Positions 12,938-27,289 of a stretch of DNA of 64,000 nt are shown here, in pieces. Both the position numbers and the translations under genes were made by a program. The notes below the pieces were generated by a model, which was given only the letters and a program-made list of their open reading frames with translations, was not told the origin of the DNA and ran no database searches. The DNA is taken from NCBI GenBank assembly GCA_013397935.1, contig VZRN01003246.1:1-64000 (forward strand), read 5' to 3'. The DNA comes from Dasyornis broadbenti (Eukaryota > Chordata > Aves > Passeriformes > Dasyornithidae). Position 1 is the first letter of the stretch. Each line of letters starts with the position of its first letter.

Positions 12938-15900
12938 TTTCCTCATTTTTTTCAAATAAAAAGTTAGGTTTTCAGTAAATGCATTGGAATTGTGGGAAAT
13001 AGGGCCTTTGACTAGGTGGTTTATTTTTCAAGCAGTTGTAAAAACGTGTTAGTAGGAAACCAGTGAACAATATTTTTGAGTATATGTGTGAAATACAATT
13101 AGATCAAAACATAATATATTATTATCAAATACTTCTTAGCAATTTCCCTCTTTCCATTCATAATATTTTTTCTTTCCTGCTTTCCAGTGTGCTGGAAAAT
13201 TTTTCCAGATGATTTGGAATACTTGATTGGAAAGAAACTACACAGATATTACTTGCGACTCTTTAGGGTTGAACCAAGACCTGCTACCTCAGCCCTGTGT
13301 CTGTAAACCACAGCTGCATCTTATAATGCATGCATTTTTGTATTTTTTCCCATAACTATTATTTCTCTGACTTACGGATTTTTCCTTTAAGGTAAAGTAC
13401 ATAGATTTTAACCATGTTATTACTCTGCTGATTAGTACACTATCAATTATGTAACAAATGTCTGGCAAAATGATCACAAAAGGCAAAACAAGTAGAAAAT
13501 TACTTTTCTGCCTCTGTCTTGTATGTCAGTAAGAAATCTAAAAGAGAAAAATTAACATCTGTTCAGTTAGGCAAGGAAATAACTGGCCTTCTGTTAGAAG
13601 GTAAACAGAACTTTGCCAAAATGGTTACAGTACAAAGAACCAACATTTTGGTTAATATTTAATAACAGCACGTCCTTAGGGATAGTCTTATTTTGTCCCA
13701 TCTGCTGCTTGTCAGTTGTAACAATGTCAAACAAGGCCAATTCCAGTGTAACACATCTCTCTGATTTGCAGTTCTTACACTTGCAATGTAATATAGGAAT
13801 GCAAATGCCTTCATTGACCTTTCTTATTCCCTGATTCTGCCAGCTGGTACATTTAAATAGTACAGTGTAGCAGTTCTGCTCCTTGGTGAGTGACCAAAAC
13901 TCCTCAGGTGTTTTCCTCTGTCCACCACTCTGTTTATGGACCAGAACACTGTTTCTTGCTTCTTTGATCTCATGTACTGAGAAGCTTTAGCTTGTGTGTT
14001 AACATGAGCTACCCCAGCTCAGCAGTGAGTGCCATAGCTGGTGAACAATGAGCTTGCTCAGGAAGGACAGATTGTCAGAAAGGCAGAGTGATAAATAGCC
14101 AGTGAAATCATCTCCGTCTTGTATACTGGGCCGATTTCCAGTGACTTGAAAAAATGCAGTATGTATGTTCATTCAGTGGATAACTTGAACTGAAATCATT
14201 AGCTTCTGAAAAAAAAAATTGGCTGCCTTTTGTATTAGTCAAGTGTAAATTCATTGGAGGATTAATAATGAGTGAAAACATGATCTCATTACATATATGT
14301 GAAATATTTACATTGCAGAATTAAAATTCTGAGTATTTTCTTTAGTTTTTATAAAACCCATATTATTTTCAAGAAAAAATTTCACAAAATCGTAGACAGT
14401 CATCTCACTGCAAGCTATTTTCTGAATGCAAACATGAAGTTTTACAATACTTTACCACTAAGTCAATATGAGAAAAAAGTATCAAGTACATAAAAGTGCA
14501 TTAAACAGAATCACAGTAAATATTCTGTAAGATTAGCATTGATCTTGTAGTTTGGACAGACACACTTGATCCCCAACCATGCCTTTGTTCAGACCAAGGA
14601 GCAACAGGCCTTATGCCCCGTGATGAACCTGCATGCCATTAAGCTCCTGACTCATGTAAAAAGGAGTGAAAGTGCCTCAGAAAAATATTTGCAGAGATGC
14701 TTTCAAAAACCAAAAGTACAATATAACTAAAGTACAGCACAAGAGGGTACAGCTGAAATGAAGACATCTGTCTTGTCTTTGTTACTGACAAGCAGCCAAC
14801 TACTTCACTTTTTAAATATTACCATGAGGATGGGCCCAATTTGAGCTCTTCCTGAACTGCAGCTGGACTGCATGCCAGGTGACTCTCCCCTTCAGCAGGG
14901 ATGCCTCATGAGGTTTGAAATTCCTTACCTGAGACTAGGATATCCTTTCTTACCAAAGGTGGAGACACCTCTTACGTGTGATTCTTGGTAAGTGACTGAA
15001 ATAATGCTGATTTAATAGTAATGAAGCATTACTAATCCCTGTAGCTACTCAATATTATTACTATAAATGTTGCATAGGTAATTCCATTGCACGTAAACCC
15101 AACACTAAGATTGGACTTAGCCATCCCTAGGATTCATAAGGAGTTTGGAAAGGAAAGTGGCCTGTTTTGAACCTTGTGACTTAATGAGGGGGTCTCCCTT
15201 ATTGCTTGTGTCTCTGGTTTCTGTGAATATTTCTATCTCAATTCACTTATATTTTAATAAAAATATTTTTTGTTTCCTGACAGATGTTCTGCTGTAATAC
15301 TGCATGCTTCTTGTTCCTTCAGCTCAACAGAGTTAAAAAGGCTGGAGATGACTAGAACCAACAAGCAGTCTGTACCTTGAACTGCTCAGTAAACATTCCT
15401 CTGTGGCATGTGTTCTTACCTGATTTAAGTGATTTGCAGCTCTTTGAACCTTCAAAGGAAAAATACACTTGCAAATACAGGTTTCTAAAATTATGTCAAA
15501 TCTCTAAAATCCTGTCAATGTAATAATGCTCTGATTATCACAGATGGTGTTCATCTCTCCCACAAAACTCTGAGGAAGCTGTAGGTGCTTATCTTCTCCT
15601 TAGATCACCTCTGACAAGCAATGGAGCATTATCCAAGTTGCATCAGCCTTCTGGGATAGCAATATAGCTTCTGAGATAGCTACTAGCCAGATTTACTACT
15701 GAGAAGTGCTTCTCAATGCGATTCTAGCTTTATTTTTTTTGTCCTAGCTCGGGTTTTAAGAAATTGTATTTTCTTCTTTTTCTCTTTTGCACTTCTTTAA
15801 ATATCAGTTATTCATTATGGAGACAGCTGTCAGAACCAAGGAACTGTCTCTATCACAGAAGAAGAGAGAAATAAAGAGACAATATGGGTGACTATCTACT

Positions 15901-17694
15901 GCAACTGCGGAAGAAACTTAAGCATTCAGTCCATACATTCTTGTGGGAAATGAACAAAGAACTAGATAAAGGCAACAGTTTTAACTTAATTCACAGGAGA
16001 TTAAAATAATATAGAGTCTAAGAGTCTATTGTTCTAAGAGTAACAATCAAATTAATTTTACTCATTTTGTTTAACAAGTCACTCTTACTGGTTGTCAGGG
16101 TAAAGAGGTGCTTTTAATTGGAATTATCTTGCGGTACATAAAAGGAAATTAAAAATAAACTCAATTATGAGAAATACTGTGAGGATATATTCTGGATATA
16201 TACATCCAATATTCTGATTATTGCTGAAAAATATTTCTATTTATCTTCACACATTTGAATCAGCTTTTTTTTCTGTTAGAACTAATTTTTCTGGGATGAT
16301 TTTACTTTTTCTGAGGATGAGTTAGAAGATATTTAGACATACCAACAAACAAACTAGAAGAACAGAATACCACAATTAATCTCATTAAATTTGTGTCTTA
16401 GAGCATTGGAGCATGACTGTATGATTAAAGGAAAGAAGATGAGGTAAAGTTTGGATATTTATCTAATCATTGGTAACAGTTTAGCCCAATGTCTGTGTTA
16501 GTTCAGTCTTTATATAGTATGATATGAGCTACTTCAAATGTGTTGCGATAGGCAATATTTCTTACTACTGTAATATGTGTAGCCCTTCTTAGATTATACA
16601 GAAAGAGATTTAATCTTCTGATAACTATGTTTATGTTCAGGCTTTACTTTGGAAAACATACCTCGCTCACAAAACAGACATGCATATGATCAGTGATCAC
16701 TGTCTCACACAATTTTTCTGGAGACTGAAAAGGTGTGTTTCTATTTGTTCTTTTGTTTCTTATACTTATTTGTTAAGCACTGGCAATGGGTTATCTTTAG
16801 AGACCACATACTGGGCAAAGGCTTTAATACTAAATGCTATTCTTACACTAATAAGTTCTTATTAAAATCAAAGTGAATTTCTTATTGAGAAAACTGCTCT
16901 AAAAGGAGTTATTTTAATACTATTAAAAAGTTCTACAAAATTCAGTAGGTACTCTATTGCATGATGGGATAACTTCCTCTGTTCCTTGATATAAAACCTA
17001 CCTCAAGAAAAATGTAGTCAAAAGACATGAGCAGAACTTATTAAACATTAGAGCCATAATAGGCTGAAGCATTGCTTTGCAGAAAAACTAACTCACCTTG
17101 CTCCTGTGATCTTACAAATTTTCACAAGTCACTGGTTAAGAAGATGCAGCCTCTCCTCATGTACAGCCTTAGAAGTCAGGATAAGGAAAGATCACAACTC
17201 ACTAGTATGTTTACATATTTTAAAGCCATGGTTTACCTTATCTACTGTGTTTGATACAAACTGATCTTCTGGTAGAGGTGCCTGACTAAAGCTGACCCAG
17301 ATCAGGCACTGATTGACATATCTTTATTTAGTTGTCTCTAAGCCTCCGGAGAACCATGGATTGTGGCTGTAAATTACTGGGATTGTGTCAGATACCATCA
17401 CTAGGAGCATCAGACAGCTGGGGAAAAATCTCAACAGCTTCAGACTGGCTGCTGAACCCAGGTTAAAACAGATTGGTGTGATGTCTGATATATCTAATCT
17501 AAGTGAGAAGGGATGTAAGTGTCTCTATTCTCTGCTGGTGGTTCTGGTTTCGGTATAGCGTTCATTCAGAATGAAAATCTCAGGACAAATACTCAAACCT
17601 GGTGAAGCTGGCAACAGCACACGTACACATGCAAACTGGCAGGAATCTTGAGAAGCTCTTCCTGTTTCAAAACTGGCTAGTATGTTTGGAAAGA

Positions 17695-17754
17695 ACATGT
17701 AAATGTAAATGTAACATGTAACATGTAAATGTAAGATGTAACATGTAAATGTAA
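17695..17754. repeat. (ATGTAA)n-like minisatellite
   Basis: Alternating acatgtaa and atgtaa units over 60 bp, ending in poly(A). Confidence 0.9.
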
Positions 17755-20130
17755 AAAAACCAAAAGGCTGTGAGTATATTATTGTCATGATACAATGATG
17801 TAAATACCAGCCTGGAGATATGCAACTTAACAGTGGAAAAGTGAGTATATATTTTTTTCCAATTTCCTTCTATTCCTCTATTCAAATTAATCCTTGTTTT
17901 TGTCTTTTACAATTTTGATAACAGAAAAAAACTGATGTGATATTGCTAAAAGATTTTGGGTGTAGGCTGAATTGATTCAGCTGGAAGGATGAAGGACAGA
18001 GAAAATAGATTTATTAGATGTTTATTAGATTTCTTTATAGGTGCTTCCAGAAACTTGCTGCAGAGAAATAGTCCAGTAGAAAATATATGATAATAGGTCA
18101 GAGGATTTAATTCTACTTTTGGCTCTGTCAGTGACCTGCTATACAACTTCAAGTCAAATGATTTCTTCAATTTTTCTCACTCCAAACTCTCTCACCTTCT
18201 TCTGTTAAGATTTCACACTTTATTTAAACTTTCTCCTGAAAGCTTTTTTTGCAACAGTGGACTAAAATGGAGTCTCCTCTCAGTGGTAGTCTGAAAAACT
18301 CTCTAGAATAAAGTCAGAAGCCTGAGAAAAGAGTGTACTGTTTCAACTTTTTTCCTACATGTCAAGTCCTTAATTCAGTTTCTCCCCTAGCTGAAAGTGT
18401 GTTCCTTCACTTTGTTATTTTAGAATTTTCAAAACAGCTAAAGCACTAAAAGGTGAAATAAAGGGTGTACAATATCACAGCTGGTTTTCCCCCACTCCTA
18501 TGACACCCAGGTCAGTTAGCAACATGTAAAAGTACAAAAAGACACCAGTCTCATTTAAGAACCTACAGTGCAACATTCTAGAGGGAGTTTTTTGGTACGT
18601 TGCCTTAAAGGCTTTTAGCCAACAAAATACCCTATACAAGCCATTCAAGTTAGTCAGCAATACAATGCTTTGACTCTTACTTCTAAGATTGTTAAAAGTT
18701 ATTAAATTGACATTTTTGATGGAAAAAAAATCATTTATTCCTGTGAAAGCAGACTGAGGAAGCATTCAGCTACCTCATACAACAGAAGGCTAAGATTGTG
18801 CAGCTAGGTGTGCAAAGTGACTAAGAATTTTACAAGGCCAGGATGATCAGCTTGAAACACACTTTGGCCCAAGCCCTGAGCACTACATCCCAATCTAGGG
18901 GTTTGGGGAGCTGAGAGCTTCTGTATCTGTCAACTGATCACACCATTATCTCTAGTTGGATTTTACATCATTATACTTAGTTCATCTTCCATATTCATTT
19001 TGGCTAAATGCTTTACTTCTCTGAAATCTTGTTTTAGCCACATCCAACACAGAAACAGTGTTCTTTAGATGCTTTGCAAGTTCATCTGCCTTTAGCTTAC
19101 CTGAAATTTCCAGCATTGCGTGAAAAGAAGTGAGAATCAGATACTCTTCAGTGGCTGCATGTGATCACAGTCACTCTCCTCTCTTGGAGAGAGTGACTCT
19201 AGAAAATAAAGGTAAGCAGCTACTGTAAACTCTTACAGGTAGTTACTACAGCTAATACTCATTTCTATACCCCATAGAAAGCAATTTGGTAACAAAGTGG
19301 GGAGCTGCTTCCTGACAGTATCTGGTATCTTCCACTTCCTGTAAAGTTCAGGGTCCCAGATTATGAGAAATACTACTGTATACAGCGAGATTTTTCTTTA
19401 CATTTAATAAGATTAAAATTTTACAACAAATTAAATCTGCTAGTAACCCTAATAGTCCTCTAAAAAATTCATTACTTGGTGCCTATACAAATTGGCTTGT
19501 TGAGAGCTGTTCTTTCTGCTTGACCACTGCTAATTTGGTCTAGCAATTCTTTCAAAATCGGAGGGCTTGTTATTGGCAATGGCCAGCCATTGCTGTTAGG
19601 TAATTTTCCTTCATTTTCTGTACTTCCTTTGCTCCCTCATATAGTTCAGATTTTCCTCACGTTAAGTAATTTTGCACAAAATAACTGTAGAGTGATGTGT
19701 TTGAAGATGATGAACCCAGTTTCAGAAGAAAATACTTTCACTGACAATGGTACACCTGGCTACTCTGAAGTCAGAGAGAGAAGAGGTCAAGCATGAGATA
19801 AAGTTACAACGGTGTGATGAACTACTGCTGGAACCATTGGGTACACTGTAAATGATTGTGTGCAGACACAGAGTCTGATGAATAAAATTTATTAAGTGAA
19901 TCTACCCTGAAAGTAGGTTGTTACTCTACTCTGACATTTCTGATTGAATTGCATTACTACTGGTGACTCTTTCCCATCCATCTTCTACCCAACAAACTAA
20001 TAAGGAGTTTTTACTAAATGTATAATGCAGGACTGAAAGAAGAAAATTGGAAAGACACTTATCTGAAAACAATACTGCAGTTTATGTAAAAATTAATTTA
20101 GGAATGTTAAAAGCAATTTTATTCCTGCAG

Positions 20131-20310
20131 AAAAACAAACAAACTCAAAACAAAACAAAACAAACCCCAAATGAAAAACCTCAAACCAAACCAACCAACA
20201 AGTCAAGCAAAAACCAAAACCAAAACCACTAAATTAAAAAAAAACCCAAACAACAAACAAACAAAAAAATAAAAACAAGCAAAACCAAAACAAAATCAAA
20301 CTACTAAGAC
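20131..20310. repeat. A/C-rich low-complexity block, (AAAAC)n/(AACC)n
   Basis: About 180 bp almost free of G and T on the + strand, with units such as caaaacaaaac and caaaccaaacc. The apparent 61-codon ORF here is an artefact of the repeat. Confidence 0.9.
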
Positions 20311-21453
20311 AAAGCTTCGTATTGTTCAGTTATATTGCTAGTAGTCAGGACACTTACCTAGAGCTTGTTTGCTCAGATTACAGTTCTAACTTTACCTTAC
20401 CTAGAGGTGAGCACCCTGGCCTGCAGGATCACACCATCTGTCTCGCTCATGACCTTAGCAACACATCTCTTAGGGAGAGATTTTGACCTTAACACCAACT
20501 CAGCTGTATTACAGACTGTGTATAACACTGCGAGAATTAATATGTTAACTAGGACACAGAGACCTAAAATCAAATCCTTGCTATCTTCAAGTTCATCCCA
20601 ACATTTCAAGACCTATAATTGATCTTTATCTCAGTAACATCTTGCCAGATCAGATGACTTTAGATTTAGGATGAGTTACATTTTTGTGTAGTATTTTTGG
20701 GGGTTGTGAGTATTTTACAGGTACGTGCTATGCCAGAGAAGATGGCTGATTCAAGTTCTACAATTCTCTGTCACCAGTCATCCTGCTTTCCAGTTTCTGC
20801 CCCTAGCAATACAACAGAAAGAAGAACAGAGTGGACAGCCTAATGGGGACAGAACAAGAAATCATTGGTACTTACTATTCAGCACAGGCAAGGATTGCCT
20901 TCTTCAGGCTGAGTTAAATATAAATGCAGATATATCCTAAGACACCTGCATTTTAGAAGACTATTATAACTGCCAAGTAATTCATTAGATAAATCTCTCT
21001 TTAAATCCAACTAGGAATTCTGTATCTGATGTGAAAAATCTTTGCCAACTAACATTTTATAAGCAAAAGCACATTTTGGGGGAAAAATGCAGTTTGGCAA
21101 GCAATACTTTTCCAAAACTGTATGCTGTACTCTGAAAGCTCTCAACTGATTCTAGGAAGTGCCTAAGTTTTCCTTGACAATTTTGCTATTTATCACTCTC
21201 AGTATTTCCAAGCATAAGTGTAGAAGACATATGTCAGTGTACTTCCAATTTTTTAACAGCTGAAGCCTGTATTTGTTCTGTAGCTTAAATACATTGTCCA
21301 CAAGATGAAATATACCAAATAACTGGATCTCAAAAGTAGTTAGGCAAGTAGGAATATTTCAATATTGTCAGGTACATGACACCATAAATTCTTGTTCTAA
21401 GAATATTGTACTTCTGGCTTGTGATTCATCAGCTGGCATTTGAAAGGGGGATT

Positions 21454-21515
21454 TAAAAAAACCCTGATGTGACATCATCTCATCTTGCTGGTATAACCAC
21501 AGGGGGGTTTTTTTA
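21454..21515. repeat. nested inverted repeat
   Basis: Perfect 11-bp arms TAAAAAAACCC (21454-21464) and GGGTTTTTTTA (21505-21515), with a second palindrome TGATG-TGA-CATCA just inside the left arm. Could form a hairpin; no function assigned. Confidence 0.7.
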
Positions 21516-23183
21516 GGATTTTAAATCCAACTCTTTGCTAGTATCTTAATACAACTGAATGAAGAAAAAAGTTCTTTTCCTTAGATTGGCACCTATTTTT
21601 TGGTAGGATGGTATTTTCTGGTGCTTATAGTAAGAGCAGCTGAAGCAAAATTAAATTAAACTAAGTATATTCAAATCTCCAACAAATACACACTTTGTAA
21701 AACCAATAAATATCACACATAAAGAGTATGTGTGTAAAATCATCTTATCATCCATAGAGAATTTAGATTTTTCTATGTGCCTAGGAACTTTTTGTCCTTC
21801 TACTGGATTTCTTTTTCACTTGGATTTGTAAGAAGCTAAGCATCAGAGTTTGTAAGCCTCTTTCGAAGGGGAATCTGGACGCAAGCAAGTTCCTTTGCGG
21901 AAGATTCCAGTGTCTTCTAAGGAATTTAGTCCAAGTGTTTAACACAGTTGAGGTGCCACCTTGGTGCCATAAAGCTGACTGTCTTGGGGAGGCAGTATGC
22001 TCCTGCTGCTTCCCAGTCCCAGCCTCACTTGTTTATGATCAGCTCAGATTTCTCTTCATGCCCAGAAACCTTTGCCATAGAAAGAGCTTGTGTGAGGCAA
22101 TGCTATTATTAGATACGAGCGTCCTTCAGGCACACACTCGTCTCACGCAATTTTTTGTTAAATATGGAAGCAACATCTTGTCTGCTGCCTATGGAGATGT
22201 TTTTTCTCTTAGTAGCCTTCTCATATTAATGTAACTGGTTTTGTTTGCAGTTTGTCTTCTCATTTGGCAGTTGTAAAGCATTACTTATGCTTGAAACATA
22301 CTGCTATGAATCAGTACTAAGTGATCCGAGGCAGTTGTTGGATGTTCAGTTGACTACATTGTTACATGCTGATTATATTGCATAGTCCTAGTATTATATC
22401 CCCTTATAGAACACTGGTGTTTCAAAATGCATGCTCTGCATTCCAAACAGACATCCTATCAAGCATCACTCTGTTCCAATACTGTGTGCATCTGGTGGTA
22501 TTCATTAAGGGTTTTGTAAAATTCCCTCCATACATGAAAAGTACTTTGAAAGTTTCACCTACAGCAGAGTCTTACAAGCCTCCTTGTAGCCTCTACACAA
22601 TTCTCTTCCTTCAAGACAGTGATATTTTTCAATGCCCAGCCAAGGTAACACTACTGAGAGCTGAAGTTCTCAGAACAATGAGCACAAAAAGGCTGCTACA
22701 CACACAATCCAAGTCATATTAATTCCTCAGAAACAGGACTGCAAGACTCTTGGATGTTATTCACAGCCATCGATTTTATTTTCAGTAAATATATACTTCC
22801 TAAGACTGTTGAAGTAACTATAACATTCCTGGCATCATGCTATTTGGTCACTGTTCCTGCTGTGTCACAGAGGATGACTCGGGGTTAGTGTGAACAGTTC
22901 AAAGTTGTAGGCTACAAGTGAGCTGTTCTCCATACCCCATTCTTAGGAGTTTGGTCCAAGATTTCTGAACAGTAGCTTAGGTTTTCTGCCTAGGTTTCCT
23001 ATACTATAGAGGTTATTGAAGTGGATGGAGAGACTAGGATAGAAAGAATGGTAGAATTTAATTATGATAGGGACTGGTTAAGTGCAGACATCCTGTGGGT
23101 ATTTTAGAAAATAAGCTAGGATGTTGCAGCACCAGGATAGTAATTGCATAAGCATACTTGCAGTTAGTTGTTCTGGAGAATGA

Positions 23184-23265
23184 TTCCCTTCCCTTCCCTT
23201 CCCTTCCCTTCCCTTCCCTTCCCTTCCCTTCCCCTTCCTCTTCCTCTTCCCCTCCCCCTCGCCCT
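23184..23265. repeat. (TTCCC)n pyrimidine microsatellite
   Basis: Perfect ttccc units for about 50 bp, grading to ttcctc and cctcccc, then an N at 23266. Confidence 0.95.
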
Positions 23266-23390
23266 NTGAGGAACCTGGATCAGCTGTGCCACAGGAGATT
23301 CCAGCCGGTGCCTCCCTGCCCCGCACGTTCCTGGCACTCTCATCCCTTTGTTCCTGTGCTCCCAGGAATCTGAGACATGAGAAATACACT

Positions 23391-23425
23391 CCCTTCCCCT
23401 TCCCCTTCCCCTTCCCCTTCCCTTG
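23391..23425. repeat. (TTCCCC)n pyrimidine microsatellite
   Basis: Hexamer ttcccc repeated about five times; a second C/T tract 125 bp from the first. Confidence 0.95.
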
Positions 23426-24437
23426 GGGTTTATCTAAAAAGTTATCAAAAATTTATGTATTTGAAGTATTGCATAAAGGAATAAAAGTAGACAGGACTAG
23501 TTAACTCTGAGTCCCTAGGCTGACATTTGATGTTATTTGATTCTTAAATAACTTATGCTTTATTTCTTTATTTCTTTTTTTTTCTCTGCAAAAATACCTT
23601 GTTTCATTGTATGACTCTTGAAGGAACTACTACAGTGAAAGGTGTCAAGACAATAAAGGGAGCACCAGTCATTTTTTAGGAGCATGAGATCTTCAGATAA
23701 ATCCCCTCAGGAAAGCTGAACTACAAAATTACTTGTTTTTTATTTCAAGAGCTTGTCAATTCTTGAAAGCTATTCCAGGTAAAAAGTTATTATCCAGTAG
23801 TATATCTTGTGTCCAGGAACAGTATTGTGCATTACTGGTGCTTTCATTACTGGTAATTATTCTCTGCATTTGGAGCCAAAGGTGTGGGGATGATGAATTT
23901 CTAATCCATGCCAAGGTTTGCTGACTGACAGTGGTACGTGTCTGGTAAATGATGTTGCTTTGCAGCTATTCAGATAGTCTATTAGTTCATGTCTATATCA
24001 TCTACTGGATCAAAGTTGGCCTGAGGAAGTGGCCAGTTGATTTTTAATTAATGTTTTTGTACACCACACAGAACTATCTTTCCCATCTGCCATCAGCTGC
24101 AAAGTTCACATGGCTATGTATGTGACCATATATCTTATCCATGACTATTCACTGCACTATTTTGTGACTGAGACTGCATTTACTTTCTCTGCAGAAATCT
24201 TATAAACATACTACTACCCTAATAACAAGAATCACATGAAATCAGCATTTCTTTATGTGGTTGTGGAACAAATGAATGAACAGAGACTTTTCAAAGGACA
24301 GATGTAGACTATAATTTTAATATTAGCAACAATTCTATAACTAGTTTCTCACAATAGCACAAAACTAACATCAAGCAGCACAAAAGCCCCATTAAGTTCA
24401 ATCTACTGCTTAGAATGGATAACAGGAATAAAGGGGG

Positions 24438-24500
24438 GCTAAAAGCATTAAGATTAAAGCATTAGCATTAAGCATTAAAGCATTACTATTTAAGCATTAT
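24438..24500. repeat. degenerate (AAGCATTA)n repeat
   Basis: Seven or so imperfect agcatta units. Confidence 0.8.
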
Positions 24501-27273
24501 TCCTTAAAAGAGAGAAAATAAAAGGATTGTATTAATACCTGAAATTGTTTACACTTTTTATTTAAAACCAGTAAAGTAATTACGCTGTTAGATTAGAAAC
24601 AATGATATGTCTCTTCAGCACAGTGTTATCAGGTCATTTGCTACCTGCCTTTCTCAAAGATTTGTTTTTAAAGGAACACTGCCAACACGTGGATAGACTT
24701 TCAGTGGAATAAATATACCACTGGAAAATTCACCACAGGCAAGTGGAAAGAACTCTGGTTTCTGAATATATCCTTGAATGAGAGCTCAAACACATTGGCA
24801 AGACTTTATGCTTTCTTCTTGTCTTGAGATGCTGTAAGTTAGATTTCCATGGCTTAATAGATTACACTGACATGAGCATGGGATACTTACACTTGTATCT
24901 TAATTTACTAAGCATGCTTTTTATATCTTATTCATTAAGCACAGTAATTGAAGTTCTCAGAATCCACGTCCATTAATGCTTTACTGCGGTTGATGTCATT
25001 TAGTGTTGACTTCAGTTAGAAAAATGTCTTATCAATACTAAGAGCTTTTAAAATGCTCAGTGTGGATTTATTCTGGGCAGACATCCTACTTTATAAAACT
25101 TCTGTCTTAGTGAAACAATTTACTACCATTTTTTCTCAATATTCAAGAATGGTTATTTTCAATACTATACAGCTTCAATTAATGGTGGATAATAGGGAGT
25201 GACTGCTTCCTGAGTTGGGCTGAGAATTGAATCACTGGAAAGAGAGACAAATCTATGGATCATCTATGGATCAGCTGTGGAACAGAATCCTAAGGAGCAG
25301 ATTGACATAGACAGTTTATCACTGGAAACAGTGTAGAACTCTGAGCTGAGGTTCCTTAGCTGCACAATTACGAGTCCTTGCTTTGCTATTGTTATCTAGA
25401 CACTTTGCAGATTCTGATAAAACTTGGTAACACAGAATTAAATTATCCACGATTTTGGTGAATTAGTTTTCTCCTGGATTAGGCAGTTGAAGAGTTGAAT
25501 CAGCCTGCAGAGGAACATAACAAGCATCAGAGTTGGTAGAAGGTAAACAATGAAACACGAGGCAAGAACTGAGCAGGGAAAAGGAAACTGACCTTTTGAA
25601 AAGTGGCAAGTTGTTAGATCTGCCTAAATGATTGCACTTAACTGTATTCTAATTTCACCGATGGAAAAAGCAACTTTTGAATCGTGCCCCATAGCACTCT
25701 GGCCACAAAAACTGGTAAATTACTTCTATCTGTGCTACCTGTTGGATATATTTACAGTACATGATCGTTTCTAGCTAGTACATGCTTTTTTAAAGAAATA
25801 AAATACTAGATGCAGGTCTTCAGAGTTGAGATACAAACATACTAGCAATATTCCAAGGCAAAGAGAAAAATACACTGATTTAATTTTAGGGCCTAAAATT
25901 TTTTACAGTAGCTTATTTAGTTTTATGAATTAAACAAAATTAGGAAAGCAAGAAAAGCATTTATGGCAAAGTGACTACACTAAAACAAAATGTTCCAATG
26001 TTCTAACTCTCTTATGACTCTTCCTTACAATAGCTTGGGGTTTATCTGTACTGTAGCACTGTAATCCATCCAAAGGCACGTGTGCCATAGGTGTTTATTT
26101 CTCCATGACAATTGACAATGGGACTGCAACTGGCATAATATCAAATCCTTTATCTAGGCCACAGAGAATAAAAAGTTTGCTGGATTCTAAGAAAATACAC
26201 AATGGTCTTGAAGTTTCTGAAAGAGACACAGAAAGAGGCAAGGTAACAGTGTAAACTTAACCATACAATTAAAAAGAAGAATGTATATCTAGGAAGTATT
26301 GCTGAAAGTGAGGTTGTAAGACAACATAAAGCACATGGCAATGCCATGCCTCATTTAACTCCACTGTTCACAAAATTATTTACTTTAATTATTTAACTTG
26401 TTACACCTGCAGAAATAGATAGACACATAGTTAGATAAGGATATTTGTTTTGCAAGCACGGTGCTATGGATTGCTTGGGACAGTACTCTGAGCAGCCAGT
26501 GGTTACAAATGGCTGTAGTTCCTGTTGGCAAGGGACCAGGGTGTCAGATTTATCCAGAGTGGTGTGCACACCAATGAAACTATTTTGGTTTTAAATGCAA
26601 AATCTCACATTAAGGAAGAAATTAACGTATTATTCAGTAGTATTAACCACTTCAGTCAATGAATAATAATAACTTTCCCATTCCTTATCTCTCGGCTCAA
26701 GCTTTAGGCACAAGTATTTGTTGGGACAATTTTTTCATCTTATTTTAAGGTTTTCAGCCAAATGATTCACCAGTTCCACACCTGAGTCTGGGCTACTTCT
26801 GACATGTTTTAGCAAGACTGATGAACCTTTGCCTGCAAACTCCTGGAGGCACGGCAACTTCTCAGCTACAAAGCTTTACTGTGTATAGTTGCTTTTTAAG
26901 TGCAGATCAGGTTGAAAACAATTGAAGATTTTCCACGAGGTCTAAAGCACCCAAATGTCTACTGACACTTGTACTTTTCATGAAAACTCTGTGTCTTTCA
27001 CCAGAAAAATAAACCAGAACAAAGATGGTCTGAGTCATGTTTCCAGGTGTTTAAAAGCTGAAGTATCTAAAGCATTCTTTAGAGATAGCATGTCTTCAAA
27101 GATTAAAAAGGTGCAGGGTTGCTGGCAAACATATTTTAACCCATGAAGAAGTCTCTGTTAAGATACTGCTGAATGGAAGCTTCCAAACAAAGGTGCAATA
27201 TAGGTTATTGCAAATGCTCTAAGAATATATTTAGAGTTTTGAATAATCAAAGAAATGTTTTATTCTGCATCTT

Positions 27274-27289
27274 AAAAAAAAAAAAAAAA
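27274..27289. repeat. poly(A) run
   Basis: About 16 consecutive A. Confidence 0.95.

Larger units (their letters stand above)
12938..23183. other. intergenic, no gene seen
   Basis: About 10 kb of AT-rich sequence. Short ORFs (largest 118 codons, at 22366-22722) have no recognisable domain. It contains a minisatellite at 17695, an A/C-rich block at 20131 and a nested inverted repeat at 21454, listed separately. No tRNA, exon or sizeable transposon was recognised. Confidence 0.5.

Noticed and set aside
22366..22722. 118-codon + strand ORF
   Set aside because: Longest ORF in the gap outside repeats, but no family resemblance and typical chance length for such a region.
23078..23389. Minus-strand ORF with GKGRE repeats
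   Set aside because: Translation of the TTCCC microsatellite across an N; not a protein.
24438..24500. CRISPR-like spaced repeat
   Set aside because: Units are adjacent and imperfect; a eukaryotic microsatellite, with no spacers.
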